Source: an uncultured bacterium (GTDB lineage: Bacteria; Actinomycetota; Actinomycetes; S36-B12; CAIKAW01). Taken from it: a DNA stretch of 36,636 bases. The notes under the pieces are model-generated. The model had not been told where the DNA came from, ran no database searches, and saw only the letters and a program-made list of their open reading frames with translations. The stretch is taken from the NCBI GenBank assembly GCA_903825575.1, contig CAIKAW010000009.1, positions 1 through 36,636 on the forward strand. The letters are read 5' to 3'. This document shows positions 24,581-33,195 of the stretch, piece after piece. The number at the start of each line of letters is the position of its first letter. The first letter of the stretch is position 1. The position numbers and the translations under genes are program-made.

Positions 24581-25315
24581 TCAGGACCAACGCGGCGTAG
24601 CGGCTAGGAGCACGCTGGCCGCCACGACACCCGCGGTCGAAGTGCGCAGGACAGAGGGCCCCAACTGGACCGCCACGGCGCCCACTGCTTCGAACGCCAT
24701 GACCTCTTCGTCGGTCAGCCCTCCTTCGGGACCAACCACGACTACGACATCCCCGAACTCTGGCACGGGGATTCCGGCTAGCGGCTCGGCTGAACTCTCG
24801 TGCAGGACCACGCCCAGGGCGCCCTGCGCGAGCAGTTCGACTACTGCCGCCGTATCGGCTAGGTCAGAAACCACCGGCAACCGCGGGCGACGGGATTGTT
24901 TGCCAGCCTCCGTCGCGGTGCTACGCCACTTGGTAACCCCTCTCTCGGCCTTTGCCGCATCCCAGCGCACGATGCAACGTTGGGCCGACCACGGGACGAT
25001 GACGTCAACGCCAACTTCGGTTAATACCGAGACGGCTAGATCCGCCCGATCGCCTTTTGGCAGGGCTTGGACCACGACCAGCCGTGGCTGGGGCGGCGGC
25101 ATATGGCTGATGTGTTGCACCTGAACAGTGAGGCGGTTCGGAGCCGTCGCTGCCACTAGGCCCTTGGCAACCGCGCCGCGGCCGTCGGAGATGGCCACAA
25201 CTTCGCCGACCGACAGCCGTCGTACGGCTACTGCGTGGTGAGCTTCGGAACCCTCGATGACAATCTCTTTGGCGGCCGCGTCGATGGCGGCCACATAGAA
25301 AAGGGGCGCGGTCAC
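24581..25315 (-). CDS. rsmE: 16S rRNA (uracil-1498-N3)-methyltransferase
   Basis: RsmE methylates U1498 of 16S rRNA using S-adenosylmethionine. The 244 residues have an N-terminal PUA-like domain (HHAVAVRRLSVGEVVAISDG) and a SPOUT knot domain with VVQALPKGDRADLAV, VVVVGPEGGLTDEEV and LGPSVLRTSTAGVVA. The usual ILRxETA reads VLRTSTA here, with Ser in place of Glu. The GTG at 25315 overlaps the dnaJ stop codon (GTGA). The gene pair dnaJ-rsmE is widely conserved. Confidence 0.96.
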   Translation of the reverse strand: MTAPLFYVAAIDAAAKEIVIEGSEAHHAVAVRRLSVGEVVAISDGRGAVAKGLVAATAPNRLTVQVQHISHMPPPQPRLVVVQALPKGDRADLAVSVLTEVGVDVIVPWSAQRCIVRWDAAKAERGVTKWRSTATEAGKQSRRPRLPVVSDLADTAAVVELLAQGALGVVLHESSAEPLAGIPVPEFGDVVVVVGPEGGLTDEEVMAFEAVGAVAVQLGPSVLRTSTAGVVAASVLLAATPRWS

Positions 25316-26433
25316 CGGCCGTTGAACGCTTCGCGTACTCGCGTGAAGAATCCGGCCGGCTCCTCGTGTCCGCTTGCGATCTCGGCGTGCTCTTCTGAAC
25401 GCAGTCGTGACAATTCACGCAGGAGTTCTTCTTGCCTCGCATCAAGTTTCGTCGGGGTCTGAACGTCAAGGTGGACGTGCAAGTGGCCACGGCCCCCACC
25501 GCGTAGTCGGGGAACGCCCTTACCCCGCAGGTTGATCACATCACCCGATTGAGCCCCCGGGCTGACCTCGATAGTTTCGGCGCCATCAAAGGTTTCAAGT
25601 TCGACGCTCGTACCCAATGCGGCCGCCGTCATCGGCAACGTGAGGCTGCAATGCAGATTGTCGCCTTCGCGCCTGAAGATCGGATGTGGCGCAACAACGA
25701 TTTCCACATAGAGGTCGCCAGCCGGGCCGCCGCCAGGTCCAATTTCGCCCTCGCCGGTTAGTTGCATTCGATTCCCGTCATCGACGCCGGCCGGGATGTT
25801 GACGGTTACGGTGCGACGAGTGCGCACTCGACCATCGGCACCACATTCAGTACACGGATGGGAAATCACGGTGCCGAAACCTTGGCACTGCGGACAGGGC
25901 CGAGACGTCATTACCTGGCCCAAGAATGACTTCTGTACCTGCTGGATATCGCCGCGCCCCTGGCACATCGGACACGTGGACGGTGAAGAGTCACCGGCAG
26001 TACCAGCACCGTGACAAGTTGGACAAGAAACAGCGGTGTCCACGGTGATATCACGCGAGACTCCATGTACGGCGTCGGCTAGGTCGATCCGCACTCGGAT
26101 CATGGCATCCTGGCCCCGGCGAACTCGCGACCTTGGACCACGCGACTGCCCACCAAAGAAGGCGTCCATGATGTCGCCGAAACCGAAATTAGCGAAGCCC
26201 GGCTGACCACCCGACGCACTTAGCGGATCGCCGCCAAGATCGAACATGCGCCGCTTCTCAGGATCGGACAACACCTCGTAGGCGCCGGTGACCAACTTGA
26301 ATCGGTCCTGTGTTTCAGGGTCGGGATTCACATCAGGATGCAGTTCACGGGCGAGCCGACGGTAAGACCGCTTGATCTCCTCCGGGCTTGCGTCACGTGC
26401 GACGCCCAGTACGGCGTAGTAGTCGGTTGCCAC
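25312..26433 (-). CDS. dnaJ: Chaperone protein DnaJ
   Basis: DnaJ delivers substrates to DnaK and stimulates its ATPase. The 373 residues contain the J domain with HPD at 32-34, a short Gly/Phe linker (GFANFGFGDIMDAFFGG), and the zinc region CPTCHGAG, CPMCQGRG, CPQCQGFG and a degenerate fourth repeat, CTECGADG. The C-terminal substrate-binding domains follow. It is the hrcA-linked paralogue usual in actinobacteria (DnaJ2). The start is a GTG at 26433, 18 bases after the hrcA stop codon. As part of the hrcA operon it should be repressed by HrcA at the CIRCE site. Confidence 0.97.
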   Translation of the reverse strand: MATDYYAVLGVARDASPEEIKRSYRRLARELHPDVNPDPETQDRFKLVTGAYEVLSDPEKRRMFDLGGDPLSASGGQPGFANFGFGDIMDAFFGGQSRGPRSRVRRGQDAMIRVRIDLADAVHGVSRDITVDTAVSCPTCHGAGTAGDSSPSTCPMCQGRGDIQQVQKSFLGQVMTSRPCPQCQGFGTVISHPCTECGADGRVRTRRTVTVNIPAGVDDGNRMQLTGEGEIGPGGGPAGDLYVEIVVAPHPIFRREGDNLHCSLTLPMTAAALGTSVELETFDGAETIEVSPGAQSGDVINLRGKGVPRLRGGGRGHLHVHLDVQTPTKLDARQEELLRELSRLRSEEHAEIASGHEEPAGFFTRVREAFNGR

Positions 26434-26451
26434 TGGCTAGCTCATCTCAGA

Positions 26452-27477
26452 TCAGGCGTCGTGTTCGACGAGAATGCGGCCTAGGTAGCGAGCAACGGCA
26501 CGTACCGCCCCCATTGTCCCGGGGTAGTCCATGCGGGTTGGACCCAGGATTCCCAGCGTTGCGATGGAACGGTCCTTGGACCCATAGCCCACTGAGACGA
26601 CCGAAGCGGAGTGCAGTCCATCGACGGTGTTTTCAGCCCCAATTCGCACCGAAATGCTGTCGGGGTCCTGGGTCTCTCCAAGCAGCCGCAGCAGGACGAC
26701 TTGTTCTTCCAGCGCCTCTAGTACCGGCTGCACGGTGTTGGGGAAGTCCGCGCCGAAGCGCGTGAGATTGGCTGTGCCACCAAGCACGATGCGCTCGTCG
26801 TGCCGTTCGACCACGGTCTCGAGTAGGGATGCGACGACGGCGCGCGCCGCAGGTCGATCATCCACAGGCATGCTCTCGGCCAGCGTCGTGACTTGCTCAG
26901 CTACTTCCACGAATGGCAGACCAACGACTCGCTCGTTCAGCTTGGCCCGCATTTCGGCAATGGCCGCATCTGTGACTGGTCCTGGCAGGTCAACGCTGCG
27001 CTGCTCTACCCGCCCTGTCTCAGCAATCACTACCAACAAGATCCGCGTCGTCGAAAGCCCGACTAGCTCGACGTGTCGAACTTTCGATCGGCTTATCGAC
27101 GGGTATTGAACCAAGGCAACTTGCCGCGTCAACTGGGCAAGCAACCTGACGGTCGCTCCCATCACTTCGTCCAAGTCCACAGCACCATCAAGAAACGAAT
27201 GGATAGCACGTCGTTCGGCGGTCGACATTGGCTTGACTCCGGCCAACTTGTCGACAAAGAGTCGGTAGCCCTTGTCGGTTGGCACCCGACCGGCGCTGGT
27301 GTGTGGTTGAGCGATGTAGCCCTCGTCCTCAAGGGCGGACATGTCGTTGCGGATCGTCGCGGGCGATACCCCGAGGTGGTGGCGATCCACTAGAGCCTTG
27401 GAGCCAACCGGTTCGCTGGTTGCCACGAAGTCCTCGACGATCGCACGCAGCACGGACAGGCGTCGGTCGTCGATCAT
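26452..27477 (-). CDS. hrcA: Heat-inducible transcription repressor HrcA
   Basis: HrcA represses class I heat-shock genes by binding CIRCE. The 341 residues begin [20 protein letters not shown] with the winged helix ([20 protein letters not shown] followed by [12 protein letters not shown], then [17 protein letters not shown]), and the dimerisation/GAF-like part ends SYGS...[15 protein letters not shown]. The ATG at 27477 has GGAGG five bases upstream. The longer open frame (14 codons earlier) runs into the CIRCE operator and is not used. It heads a long minus-strand run beginning with dnaJ and rsmE. Confidence 0.97.
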   Translation of the reverse strand: MIDDRRLSVLRAIVEDFVATSEPVGSKALVDRHHLGVSPATIRNDMSALEDEGYIAQPHTSAGRVPTDKGYRLFVDKLAGVKPMSTAERRAIHSFLDGAVDLDEVMGATVRLLAQLTRQVALVQYPSISRSKVRHVELVGLSTTRILLVVIAETGRVEQRSVDLPGPVTDAAIAEMRAKLNERVVGLPFVEVAEQVTTLAESMPVDDRPAARAVVASLLETVVERHDERIVLGGTANLTRFGADFPNTVQPVLEALEEQVVLLRLLGETQDPDSISVRIGAENTVDGLHSASVVSVGYGSKDRSIATLGILGPTRMDYPGTMGAVRAVARYLGRILVEHDA

Positions 27478-27492
27478 CGCCACCTCCGCCAT

Positions 27493-27519
27493 TTGGCACT
27501 CATCCCCAACGAGTGCCAA
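27493..27519. promoter_or_regulatory. CIRCE operator of hrcA
   Basis: TTGGCACTC (27493-27501), nine bases, then GAGTGCCAA (27511-27519) form a perfect 9-bp inverted repeat. It matches the CIRCE consensus TTAGCACTC-N9-GAGTGCTAA with one symmetric change. It lies 15 bases upstream of the hrcA start codon and immediately beside the -10-like hexamer, so HrcA bound here would block transcription initiation. Confidence 0.96.
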
Positions 27520-27524
27520 GTGTA
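27519..27524 (-). promoter_or_regulatory. Probable -10 hexamer of the hrcA promoter
   Basis: TACACT on the minus strand abuts the CIRCE operator and would place the start of transcription inside it. No convincing -35 hexamer is visible 16-18 bases upstream. The upstream region is very GC-rich and overlaps the end of hemW. Confidence 0.45.
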
Positions 27525-27547
27525 GGCGGGCGGGCGGCTTCCTGCGA

Positions 27548-28756
27548 TCAGTCGATCAGGTCTCGCACCAGCGCGTCGGCCAGCAGTCGCCCCGAAAGGG
27601 TCAAGACTGCCCGGCCCCGTGCGAGCGATCCCGGGTCGAGCAGCCCGTCATTGACAGCTGCCGCGGCCGCCGCCCGCCCAGCTGCCCGAAGGACGCTCAG
27701 ATCCAGCCCCACGGACAACCGCAATTGCAGCAGGATCGACTCAACCCGCTGGTCTTCGGGCGTTAGCAGCTCACGCGCTTGCGCTGGGGATTTCCCAGCG
27801 GCCAAAAGGGTCGAGTATTCGCTGGGATGACGAACGTTCCACCAGCGCACCCCACCGACATGGGAATGGGCCCCAGGCCCAATGCCCCACCAGTCCGCTC
27901 CCCGCCAGTAACTCAAGTTATGTCGGCACTGACCACCGTCCCGCGACCAGTTGGAAACCTCGTACCAGTCCATTCCCGCGCCAGCCAAAGCCTGGTCCAC
28001 CAGCAGATAGCGATCGGCCGCCACGTCGTCGTCGGTTGGAATTACATCGCCGCGGCGAACTTGGCTTGCTAGCCGCGTTCCATCCTCGACGATCAACGAA
28101 TATGCCGACACGTGATCCACGCCAGAATCGATAACGGCTTCGAGCGTTTCTACAAGCTCTGCGTCAGATTCACCCGGAATGGCATAAATCACGTCCGCGT
28201 TCACGTGATCGAATCCAGCGGCTCTGGCTTGTTCGATCGCGGCCACCGCGCGACCCGGAGTATGCGTGCGCTCGAGCACCGCAAGTGCTCGCTGCGACGT
28301 GCTTTGCAGACCGAAAGACATGCGCGTGAATCCGGCCGAGCGCAGAGCAGCCAGACTCTCCGGGCTGACGCTGTCGGGGTTTGCTTCGCAGGTCACTTCG
28401 ACGTCCGTCGCAAGTCCAAACTCGTCCGACATTTGGTTAAGGATTCCGCAGAGTTCGTGGGCCGCAAGCAAGGTTGGTGTGCCACCACCGAAGAAGACCG
28501 TCGAGATTGGGCGATCGGCGTCACCCAGAACGTTGCGGGCTAATTGCAATTCATGTCGGACTGCCGTCAAATACGAATCCGTCGAGCCATCGCTGCCAAG
28601 TTCCGCCGCCGTGTACGTATTGAAATCGCAGTACCCGCAGCGCGTTGCGCAAAACGGCACATGGACATAGATCCCGAAGTCGCGAACTCCCAGCGATGCG
28701 GCCGGCAATCGGCCGTCACTCGGAGCCGGCTCACCGCCCGGCGGTTGCGCAGCCAC
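27548..28756 (-). CDS. hemW: HemW-like radical SAM protein
   Basis: The 402-residue protein has the radical SAM cluster motif [14 protein letters not shown] and the glycine-rich SAM strand [11 protein letters not shown]. It continues with [30 protein letters not shown] and [14 protein letters not shown]. HemW proteins are haem chaperones related to coproporphyrinogen dehydrogenase (HemN) and are often annotated as HemN. The GTG start at 28756 lies three bases after the MOSC gene stop. It ends 28 bp before the CIRCE operator of hrcA. lepA-hemW-hrcA-dnaJ is the common order, here with an extra gene inserted. Confidence 0.95.
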   Translation of the reverse strand: MAAQPPGGEPAPSDGRLPAASLGVRDFGIYVHVPFCATRCGYCDFNTYTAAELGSDGSTDSYLTAVRHELQLARNVLGDADRPISTVFFGGGTPTLLAAHELCGILNQMSDEFGLATDVEVTCEANPDSVSPESLAALRSAGFTRMSFGLQSTSQRALAVLERTHTPGRAVAAIEQARAAGFDHVNADVIYAIPGESDAELVETLEAVIDSGVDHVSAYSLIVEDGTRLASQVRRGDVIPTDDDVAADRYLLVDQALAGAGMDWYEVSNWSRDGGQCRHNLSYWRGADWWGIGPGAHSHVGGVRWWNVRHPSEYSTLLAAGKSPAQARELLTPEDQRVESILLQLRLSVGLDLSVLRAAGRAAAAAAVNDGLLDPGSLARGRAVLTLSGRLLADALVRDLID

Positions 28757-28759
28757 CGC

Positions 28760-29440
28760 TTAGTCCAGCGCACTTCCAGCGTCGACAGCCGCAACGATTG
28801 CGGCAATCTTCTCGCGCGACTTGGCCGTTAGATCCGGACACGCAGCCACGCGGGCCAGTCGCTCACGGTCACCCGAGAGCACAGCGAACAGGTCCGCGAT
28901 CGTCACGTCGTGATCTGGACGGTGAACTACCTCAATTCGATCGCCGGCCTGAATTTCGCCAGGAACCGCAACCGAAAGATAGGCGCCTGGCCAGCCCTTG
29001 ACGGTGAAGCGCTTAACCCACTGCGGCTCGTCTAGGAAGCCCTGAAAAGTTCGGCAAGGAACCCGGGGCGCAGTGACGCTGAGCACGACAGTTCCAATCG
29101 CCCAGCGTTCCCCGATCAGAGCACCGGTCACGTCAATTCCTTCGGTGCTCAGGTTCTCTCCGAAGCAACCGTAGGAAAGGTCTCGGTCCAGTTCGCGGGC
29201 CCAGACCGAAAGGTCTTCGGTGGCATAGGCATAGACGGCTTGGTCAGTTCCACCGTGGAAGCGGGTGTCGACCTGCTGATCGCCAACCAGACCCAGAGTG
29301 TCGACGACGATGGCACCCGGCTGTGGTCGTTTGTCGATGGCGGTGAAGTCCAGATCGCCCCAATGGTCGGGGATTAGTTCATTCACAACGCAGGCAGCAA
29401 CCAACCGGCCACCGCTCGACGCATCCCCCGCAGAACTCAC
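28760..29440 (-). CDS. MOSC-domain protein (YiiM-like)
   Basis: The 226 residues contain the MOSC signature: [51 protein letters not shown], and the probable sulfur-carrying Cys in [11 protein letters not shown]. The family moves sulfur or binds molybdenum cofactor, as in YiiM or the C-terminal domain of molybdenum cofactor sulfurase. Substrate is unknown. A C-terminal helical extension ([19 protein letters not shown]) follows, as in the YiiM group. Its GTG at 29440 overlaps the lepA stop codon (GTGA), so it is translated with lepA, and hemW follows three bases after. Confidence 0.93.
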   Translation of the reverse strand: MSSAGDASSGGRLVAACVVNELIPDHWGDLDFTAIDKRPQPGAIVVDTLGLVGDQQVDTRFHGGTDQAVYAYATEDLSVWARELDRDLSYGCFGENLSTEGIDVTGALIGERWAIGTVVLSVTAPRVPCRTFQGFLDEPQWVKRFTVKGWPGAYLSVAVPGEIQAGDRIEVVHRPDHDVTIADLFAVLSGDRERLARVAACPDLTAKSREKIAAIVAAVDAGSALD

Positions 29441-31272
29441 TTTGCCCCCTTCGTGTCGTCGGTCGAAAGTGCAGCGATGAAGGCCTCCTGCGGAATCTCC
29501 ACCCGACCCACTACCTTCATCCGCTTCTTGCCTTCCTTCTGCTTCTCAAGCAGCTTGCGCTTACGGGTGATGTCCCCTCCGTAGCACTTAGCCAACACGT
29601 CCTTGCGGATTGCCCGGACGTTTTCCCTGGCAATCACGCGGGCGCCGATCGCGGCCTGAATCGGAACCTCGAACTGCTGCCGCGGAATGAGCGCCTTGAG
29701 TTTCGCAGCCATCAGAACGCCATAGGCGTAAGACTTGTCACGGTGCACAATCGAACTGAAAGCATCCACCGGTTCGCCGTGAAGCAGGATGTCGACCTTC
29801 ACGAGGTCGGCTTCCTGTTCGCCCTTGGGCTCATAGTCCAGCGACGCGTAGCCGCGAGTTCGAGACTTGAGGGCGTCGAAGAAATCGAAAACGATTTCTG
29901 CCAGCGGCAATGTGTAACGCAGTTCGACTCGGTCTGAGGACAAGTAGTCCATCCCCAGCAGCACGCCGCGTCGCTGCTGACACAACTCCATGATGGTGCC
30001 GACATATTCGCTGGGCGAAAGAACTGTCGCCCGAACAATCGGTTCGCTCACGGCGGCGACCTTGCCGTTGGGGAACTCGCTGGGATTCGTGACGACCTGC
30101 TCCTTGCCGTCATCCATTCGCACCCGGTAGACAACGGTCGGCGCTGTCGAAATCAGGTCAAGCCCAGACTCACGCTCCAGCCGCTCGCGCACGATTTCCA
30201 TGTGAAGCAATCCAAGGAAGCCACAACGGAAACCAAAACCGAGCGCAACCGAAGTCTCCGGTTCGTAGACCATCGACGCATCGTTAAGTTTGAGTTTGTC
30301 TAGGGCATCACGCAGATCCGGATAGTCGGATCCATCCATCGGATACAGCCCGGAGAAGACCATGGGCTTGGGATCGAGGTAACCGGCGAGGGCGTCCTCG
30401 GCGGGCTGGTGCAAGGTGGTCACGGTGTCCCCGACCCGCGACTGGCGCACATCCTTGACGCCGGTGATCAAGTAGCCAACTTCGCCTACCCCAAGTGCCG
30501 CAGCGGGTAGTGGGTCCGGAGAAATTACCCCAACCTCGAGCAACTCGTGCTGCGCTTTGGTGGACATCATCAGCACTCGCTCACGAGTCGACAGTTGTCC
30601 GTCAATCACCCGGATATAGGTGACTACACCTCGATAGGTGTCGTAGACCGAGTCGAAGATCAAGGCGCGGGCTGGGGCTGATGCGTCGCCAACGGGTGCA
30701 GGAACGGTCGCAACCACATGCTCGAGAAGTTCACGAACTCCGTGTCCGGTCTTTGCTGACACCCGCAGCACTTCGTCGGCATCGCAACCGATGATGTGAG
30801 CCAGCTCGGCTGCGAACTTCTCGGGTTGCGCGGCTGGAAGATCAATCTTGTTGAGGACCGGAATGATCGTCATGTCATTCTCAAGTGCCAGGTAAAGATT
30901 CGCCAAGGTCTGAGCTTCGATCCCTTGGGCAGCGTCAACCAGAAGCACCGCGCCTTCGCAGGCGGCCAGTGACCGGCTCACTTCATACGTGAAGTCCACG
31001 TGACCTGGAGTGTCGATCAGGTTCAGGATGTAAGTCGTGCCGTCACCGGATTCGAACGGCAGTCGCACGGCCTGAGACTTGATTGTGATTCCGCGCTCGC
31101 GCTCGATATCCATCCGGTCGAGGTACTGCGCGCGCATATGCCGAGCGTCCACTACTCCGGTCAACTGCAGCATGCGATCTGCCAAGGTCGACTTGCCATG
31201 GTCGATGTGGGCGATGATGCAGAAGTTGCGGATTAGGGCCGGATCGGTGCGGCCGGGCTCGGGCGCGGTCAC
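29437..31272 (-). CDS. lepA: Elongation factor 4 (LepA)
   Basis: LepA is a ribosome-associated GTPase affecting 30S assembly and translation under stress. The 611 residues show G1 [15 protein letters not shown]2/switch RGITIK, G3 DTPGHVDF and G4 NKIDLP, and the EF4-specific C-terminal domain with [20 protein letters not shown]. The GTG at 31272 has GAGGA six bases upstream. It is divergent from rpsT with 170 bp between, and the MOSC gene overlaps its end. Confidence 0.98.
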   Translation of the reverse strand: MTAPEPGRTDPALIRNFCIIAHIDHGKSTLADRMLQLTGVVDARHMRAQYLDRMDIERERGITIKSQAVRLPFESGDGTTYILNLIDTPGHVDFTYEVSRSLAACEGAVLLVDAAQGIEAQTLANLYLALENDMTIIPVLNKIDLPAAQPEKFAAELAHIIGCDADEVLRVSAKTGHGVRELLEHVVATVPAPVGDASAPARALIFDSVYDTYRGVVTYIRVIDGQLSTRERVLMMSTKAQHELLEVGVISPDPLPAAALGVGEVGYLITGVKDVRQSRVGDTVTTLHQPAEDALAGYLDPKPMVFSGLYPMDGSDYPDLRDALDKLKLNDASMVYEPETSVALGFGFRCGFLGLLHMEIVRERLERESGLDLISTAPTVVYRVRMDDGKEQVVTNPSEFPNGKVAAVSEPIVRATVLSPSEYVGTIMELCQQRRGVLLGMDYLSSDRVELRYTLPLAEIVFDFFDALKSRTRGYASLDYEPKGEQEADLVKVDILLHGEPVDAFSSIVHRDKSYAYGVLMAAKLKALIPRQQFEVPIQAAIGARVIARENVRAIRKDVLAKCYGGDITRKRKLLEKQKEGKKRMKVVGRVEIPQEAFIAALSTDDTKGAK

Positions 31273-31358
31273 TCAGGTCCTCAGGGTCGGTCGACGGGGC
31301 TATATCGTCCCATGAGCCCGGGGCGGATTCGTCCATCCGGCGTCTGCGGGGGCCCAGA

Positions 31359-31389
31359 TTGGCCCGAGAGACCCCCGGCGAGGTATTCT
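31359..31389 (+). promoter_or_regulatory. Possible promoter of rpsT
   Basis: TTGGCC (31359-31364) and TATTCT (31384-31389) are separated by 19 bases, slightly longer than ideal. They lie 53 bases upstream of the rpsT start codon in the divergent lepA-rpsT gap (31273-31442). Recognition is by similarity to vegetative promoters only. Confidence 0.3.
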
Positions 31390-31442
31390 GCAGGGCCGTC
31401 CTAAAGTTCGGGGCGCCATGACGACGAGACGAAGGCCAGGCA

Positions 31443-31706
31443 GTGGCGAATATCAAGAGCCAGATCAAGCGGAACAAGACCAACGAGCGCGCTCACGAGC
31501 GCAACAAGGCGGTCAGGTCCTCGCTGAAGACTGCCGTGCGCCGGGTCCAAGAGGCAGTTGCCTCCGGAGACAGTGTCAAGGCTGAGGCAGCCGCTCGCGA
31601 CGCCGCTCGCAAGCTCGACAAGGCAGCCAGCAAGGGCGTCATCCACAAGAACCAGGCCGCCAACCGCAAGTCAGCGCTCGCGAAGGCCACGAGCACCAAG
31701 GCCTGA
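31443..31706 (+). CDS. rpsT: 30S ribosomal protein S20
   Basis: S20 is a primary binder of 16S rRNA. The 87 residues are typical: [20 protein letters not shown] then basic helices through [20 protein letters not shown] followed by SALAKA. The start is a GTG at 31443. It is monocistronic, transcribed away from lepA and towards holA, with only eight bases to the holA stop codon and no terminator hairpin apparent in that gap. lepA next to rpsT is a widely conserved arrangement. Confidence 0.98.
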   Translation: MANIKSQIKRNKTNERAHERNKAVRSSLKTAVRRVQEAVASGDSVKAEAAARDAARKLDKAASKGVIHKNQAANRKSALAKATSTKA

Positions 31707-31714
31707 CCGACCCG

Positions 31715-32716
31715 CTATTCCTCGATTGGCACGCCGCGTGCGATCGAAAGCAAAGCCCGTTCTAGCGCAAGGTGCTTCTGCGCGGCGTCCAACTGTTCCC
31801 CCTCGCGCAAGCCGCCCTTAGCGGCTGCATCTGCCTGTGCAAGCACAGTCACAGCCCGGGCCAACTGCTCCGGATGCCAGCGCTTGAGCTGGTCTCGCAA
31901 GACTCGAATCTTCCACGGCGGGACGCCAGCTTCCCTGGCCGCGTCCAATTCCGACGCATTTCGGCCAACTCCTGAGTAGCGCACAAGTGAGCGCAATCCA
32001 CTGGCAACCGCAGCCACCGTCGCCGGTCCGACGCGTCGCTCATCACTGACTGACGCCCAGCGCAACGCCAGCAGGGCCTCTACCGCCGCGCGACCAAGCA
32101 CGGCGTCGGCGATCTCAAACCCACTGACTTCAGCGATGCCGCCGAAGTAGGCCCGTACGGCCGTTTCATCAATCGGATCTGCCTCAATGTCGGAGGCCAA
32201 CTGACTCACGGCCGCCGCCAACGCGCGCAGATCCGCCCCAATCGCTTGGAGCAACACATCCATTGCCCCTGACGTGGCTACCCGACCGGCCCGGCGAAAT
32301 TCGCCGGTCAGCCAATCTTGGGTGCCACGCCCACGTTTTGGCGCGACGCATGCGACCTCCGTGGCACCCGCCTTGCGCAACTGGTCTAGGAATTTGCGCC
32401 CCTTGACTCCCCCAGCGTGAATGGCAACGAACCAAACTCCATCCGACCCGCCCGCAGCCTTAGCAAGTTCGGCAACGACCGCCTCCTCGGCTGCTTCAAG
32501 GGAATCCACGACCACGACTGCTGCTTCGCCAAAGAGCGAAGGTGACGCGGCCTCGTTCAGCGCGGCCGCTGCATCGGCAGAAGCGGCATCGACATCCCGA
32601 CGCTCGGCGGTGGGGTCCACCCGCCGCACCGCAGCCAGCAGGTCCTTTATGGCCCGTTCAATGAGCAGATCTTCAGCACCAACCGCCAGTGTGAGGATCG
32701 GCGGGGGTGTTGGCAT
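31715..32716 (-). CDS. holA: DNA polymerase III subunit delta
   Basis: Delta opens the sliding clamp as part of the clamp loader. The 333 residues follow the family pattern: LTLAVGAEDLLIERAIKDLL, then LFGEAAVVVVDSLEAAEEAV, the QDWLTGEFRRAG segment and ADLRALAAAVSQLASDI, with a C-terminal helical collar (VPPWKIRVLRDQLKRWHPEQ). I start at the ATG at 32716 (MPTPPPILTLAV); the frame is open 31 codons further without family similarity. No clear ribosome site is visible. It follows the SHOCT gene by 55 bases, in the comEA-comEC-holA order usual in this phylum. Confidence 0.95.
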   Translation of the reverse strand: MPTPPPILTLAVGAEDLLIERAIKDLLAAVRRVDPTAERRDVDAASADAAAALNEAASPSLFGEAAVVVVDSLEAAEEAVVAELAKAAGGSDGVWFVAIHAGGVKGRKFLDQLRKAGATEVACVAPKRGRGTQDWLTGEFRRAGRVATSGAMDVLLQAIGADLRALAAAVSQLASDIEADPIDETAVRAYFGGIAEVSGFEIADAVLGRAAVEALLALRWASVSDERRVGPATVAAVASGLRSLVRYSGVGRNASELDAAREAGVPPWKIRVLRDQLKRWHPEQLARAVTVLAQADAAAKGGLREGEQLDAAQKHLALERALLSIARGVPIEE

Positions 32717-32771
32717 GGAGCCAGCATGCCAGCCCGTCGAGTTTGCTGGGCCACCCGCGGCCCAAAGTTGG

Positions 32772-33116
32772 CTACAGCCCGGCGATGATCCGAGCCCGGG
32801 CCTCGGCATGCTCGGCCTCGCTCAAAGTCCCAGCAGCAAGCAATGCATCGAGTTCGGCCAATCGGGAAGCCACAGCTGCCCCCGCTTGAGCGCTACTTGC
32901 GGCCACGTCTGGGCTCGCCGGTGCCAGCATCGCCGAACGATTCACAGTCCCCATCAACTGAATGTCGCCTGCCAACGGGTCAAATCCCTGAGCCTTGGCG
33001 ACCTTCCAGCGGCGAACGGCCACAAAGACCATGAAGCCCATTACACCCAAGATCAGCAAGCCACAAAACACAAAGAAGAGTACGAACCCGACGCCAAAGC
33101 CGGTCATCAACGTCAT
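32772..33116 (-). CDS. SHOCT-domain single-pass membrane protein
   Basis: The 114-residue protein has one long hydrophobic segment at residues 6-33 (GFGVGFVLFFVFCGLLILGV) followed by a basic VRRWK stop-transfer. It ends with the short helical SHOCT motif LAELDALLAAGTLSEAEHAE then ARARIIAGL. SHOCT domains are short C-terminal oligomerisation modules of unclear function. The ATG at 33116 has GGGAGG eight bases upstream. The longer open frame upstream is not used. It sits between comEC and holA with 79 bp after comEC. Confidence 0.88.
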   Translation of the reverse strand: MTLMTGFGVGFVLFFVFCGLLILGVMGFMVFVAVRRWKVAKAQGFDPLAGDIQLMGTVNRSAMLAPASPDVAASSAQAGAAVASRLAELDALLAAGTLSEAEHAEARARIIAGL

Positions 33117-33195
33117 CTTGCGAACCTCCCCGAGAGTGGGCCGCCATCCCAACGGGTCGTCATCCCTCTGCCAGTCAAGCACGAAAGTCCGGACC

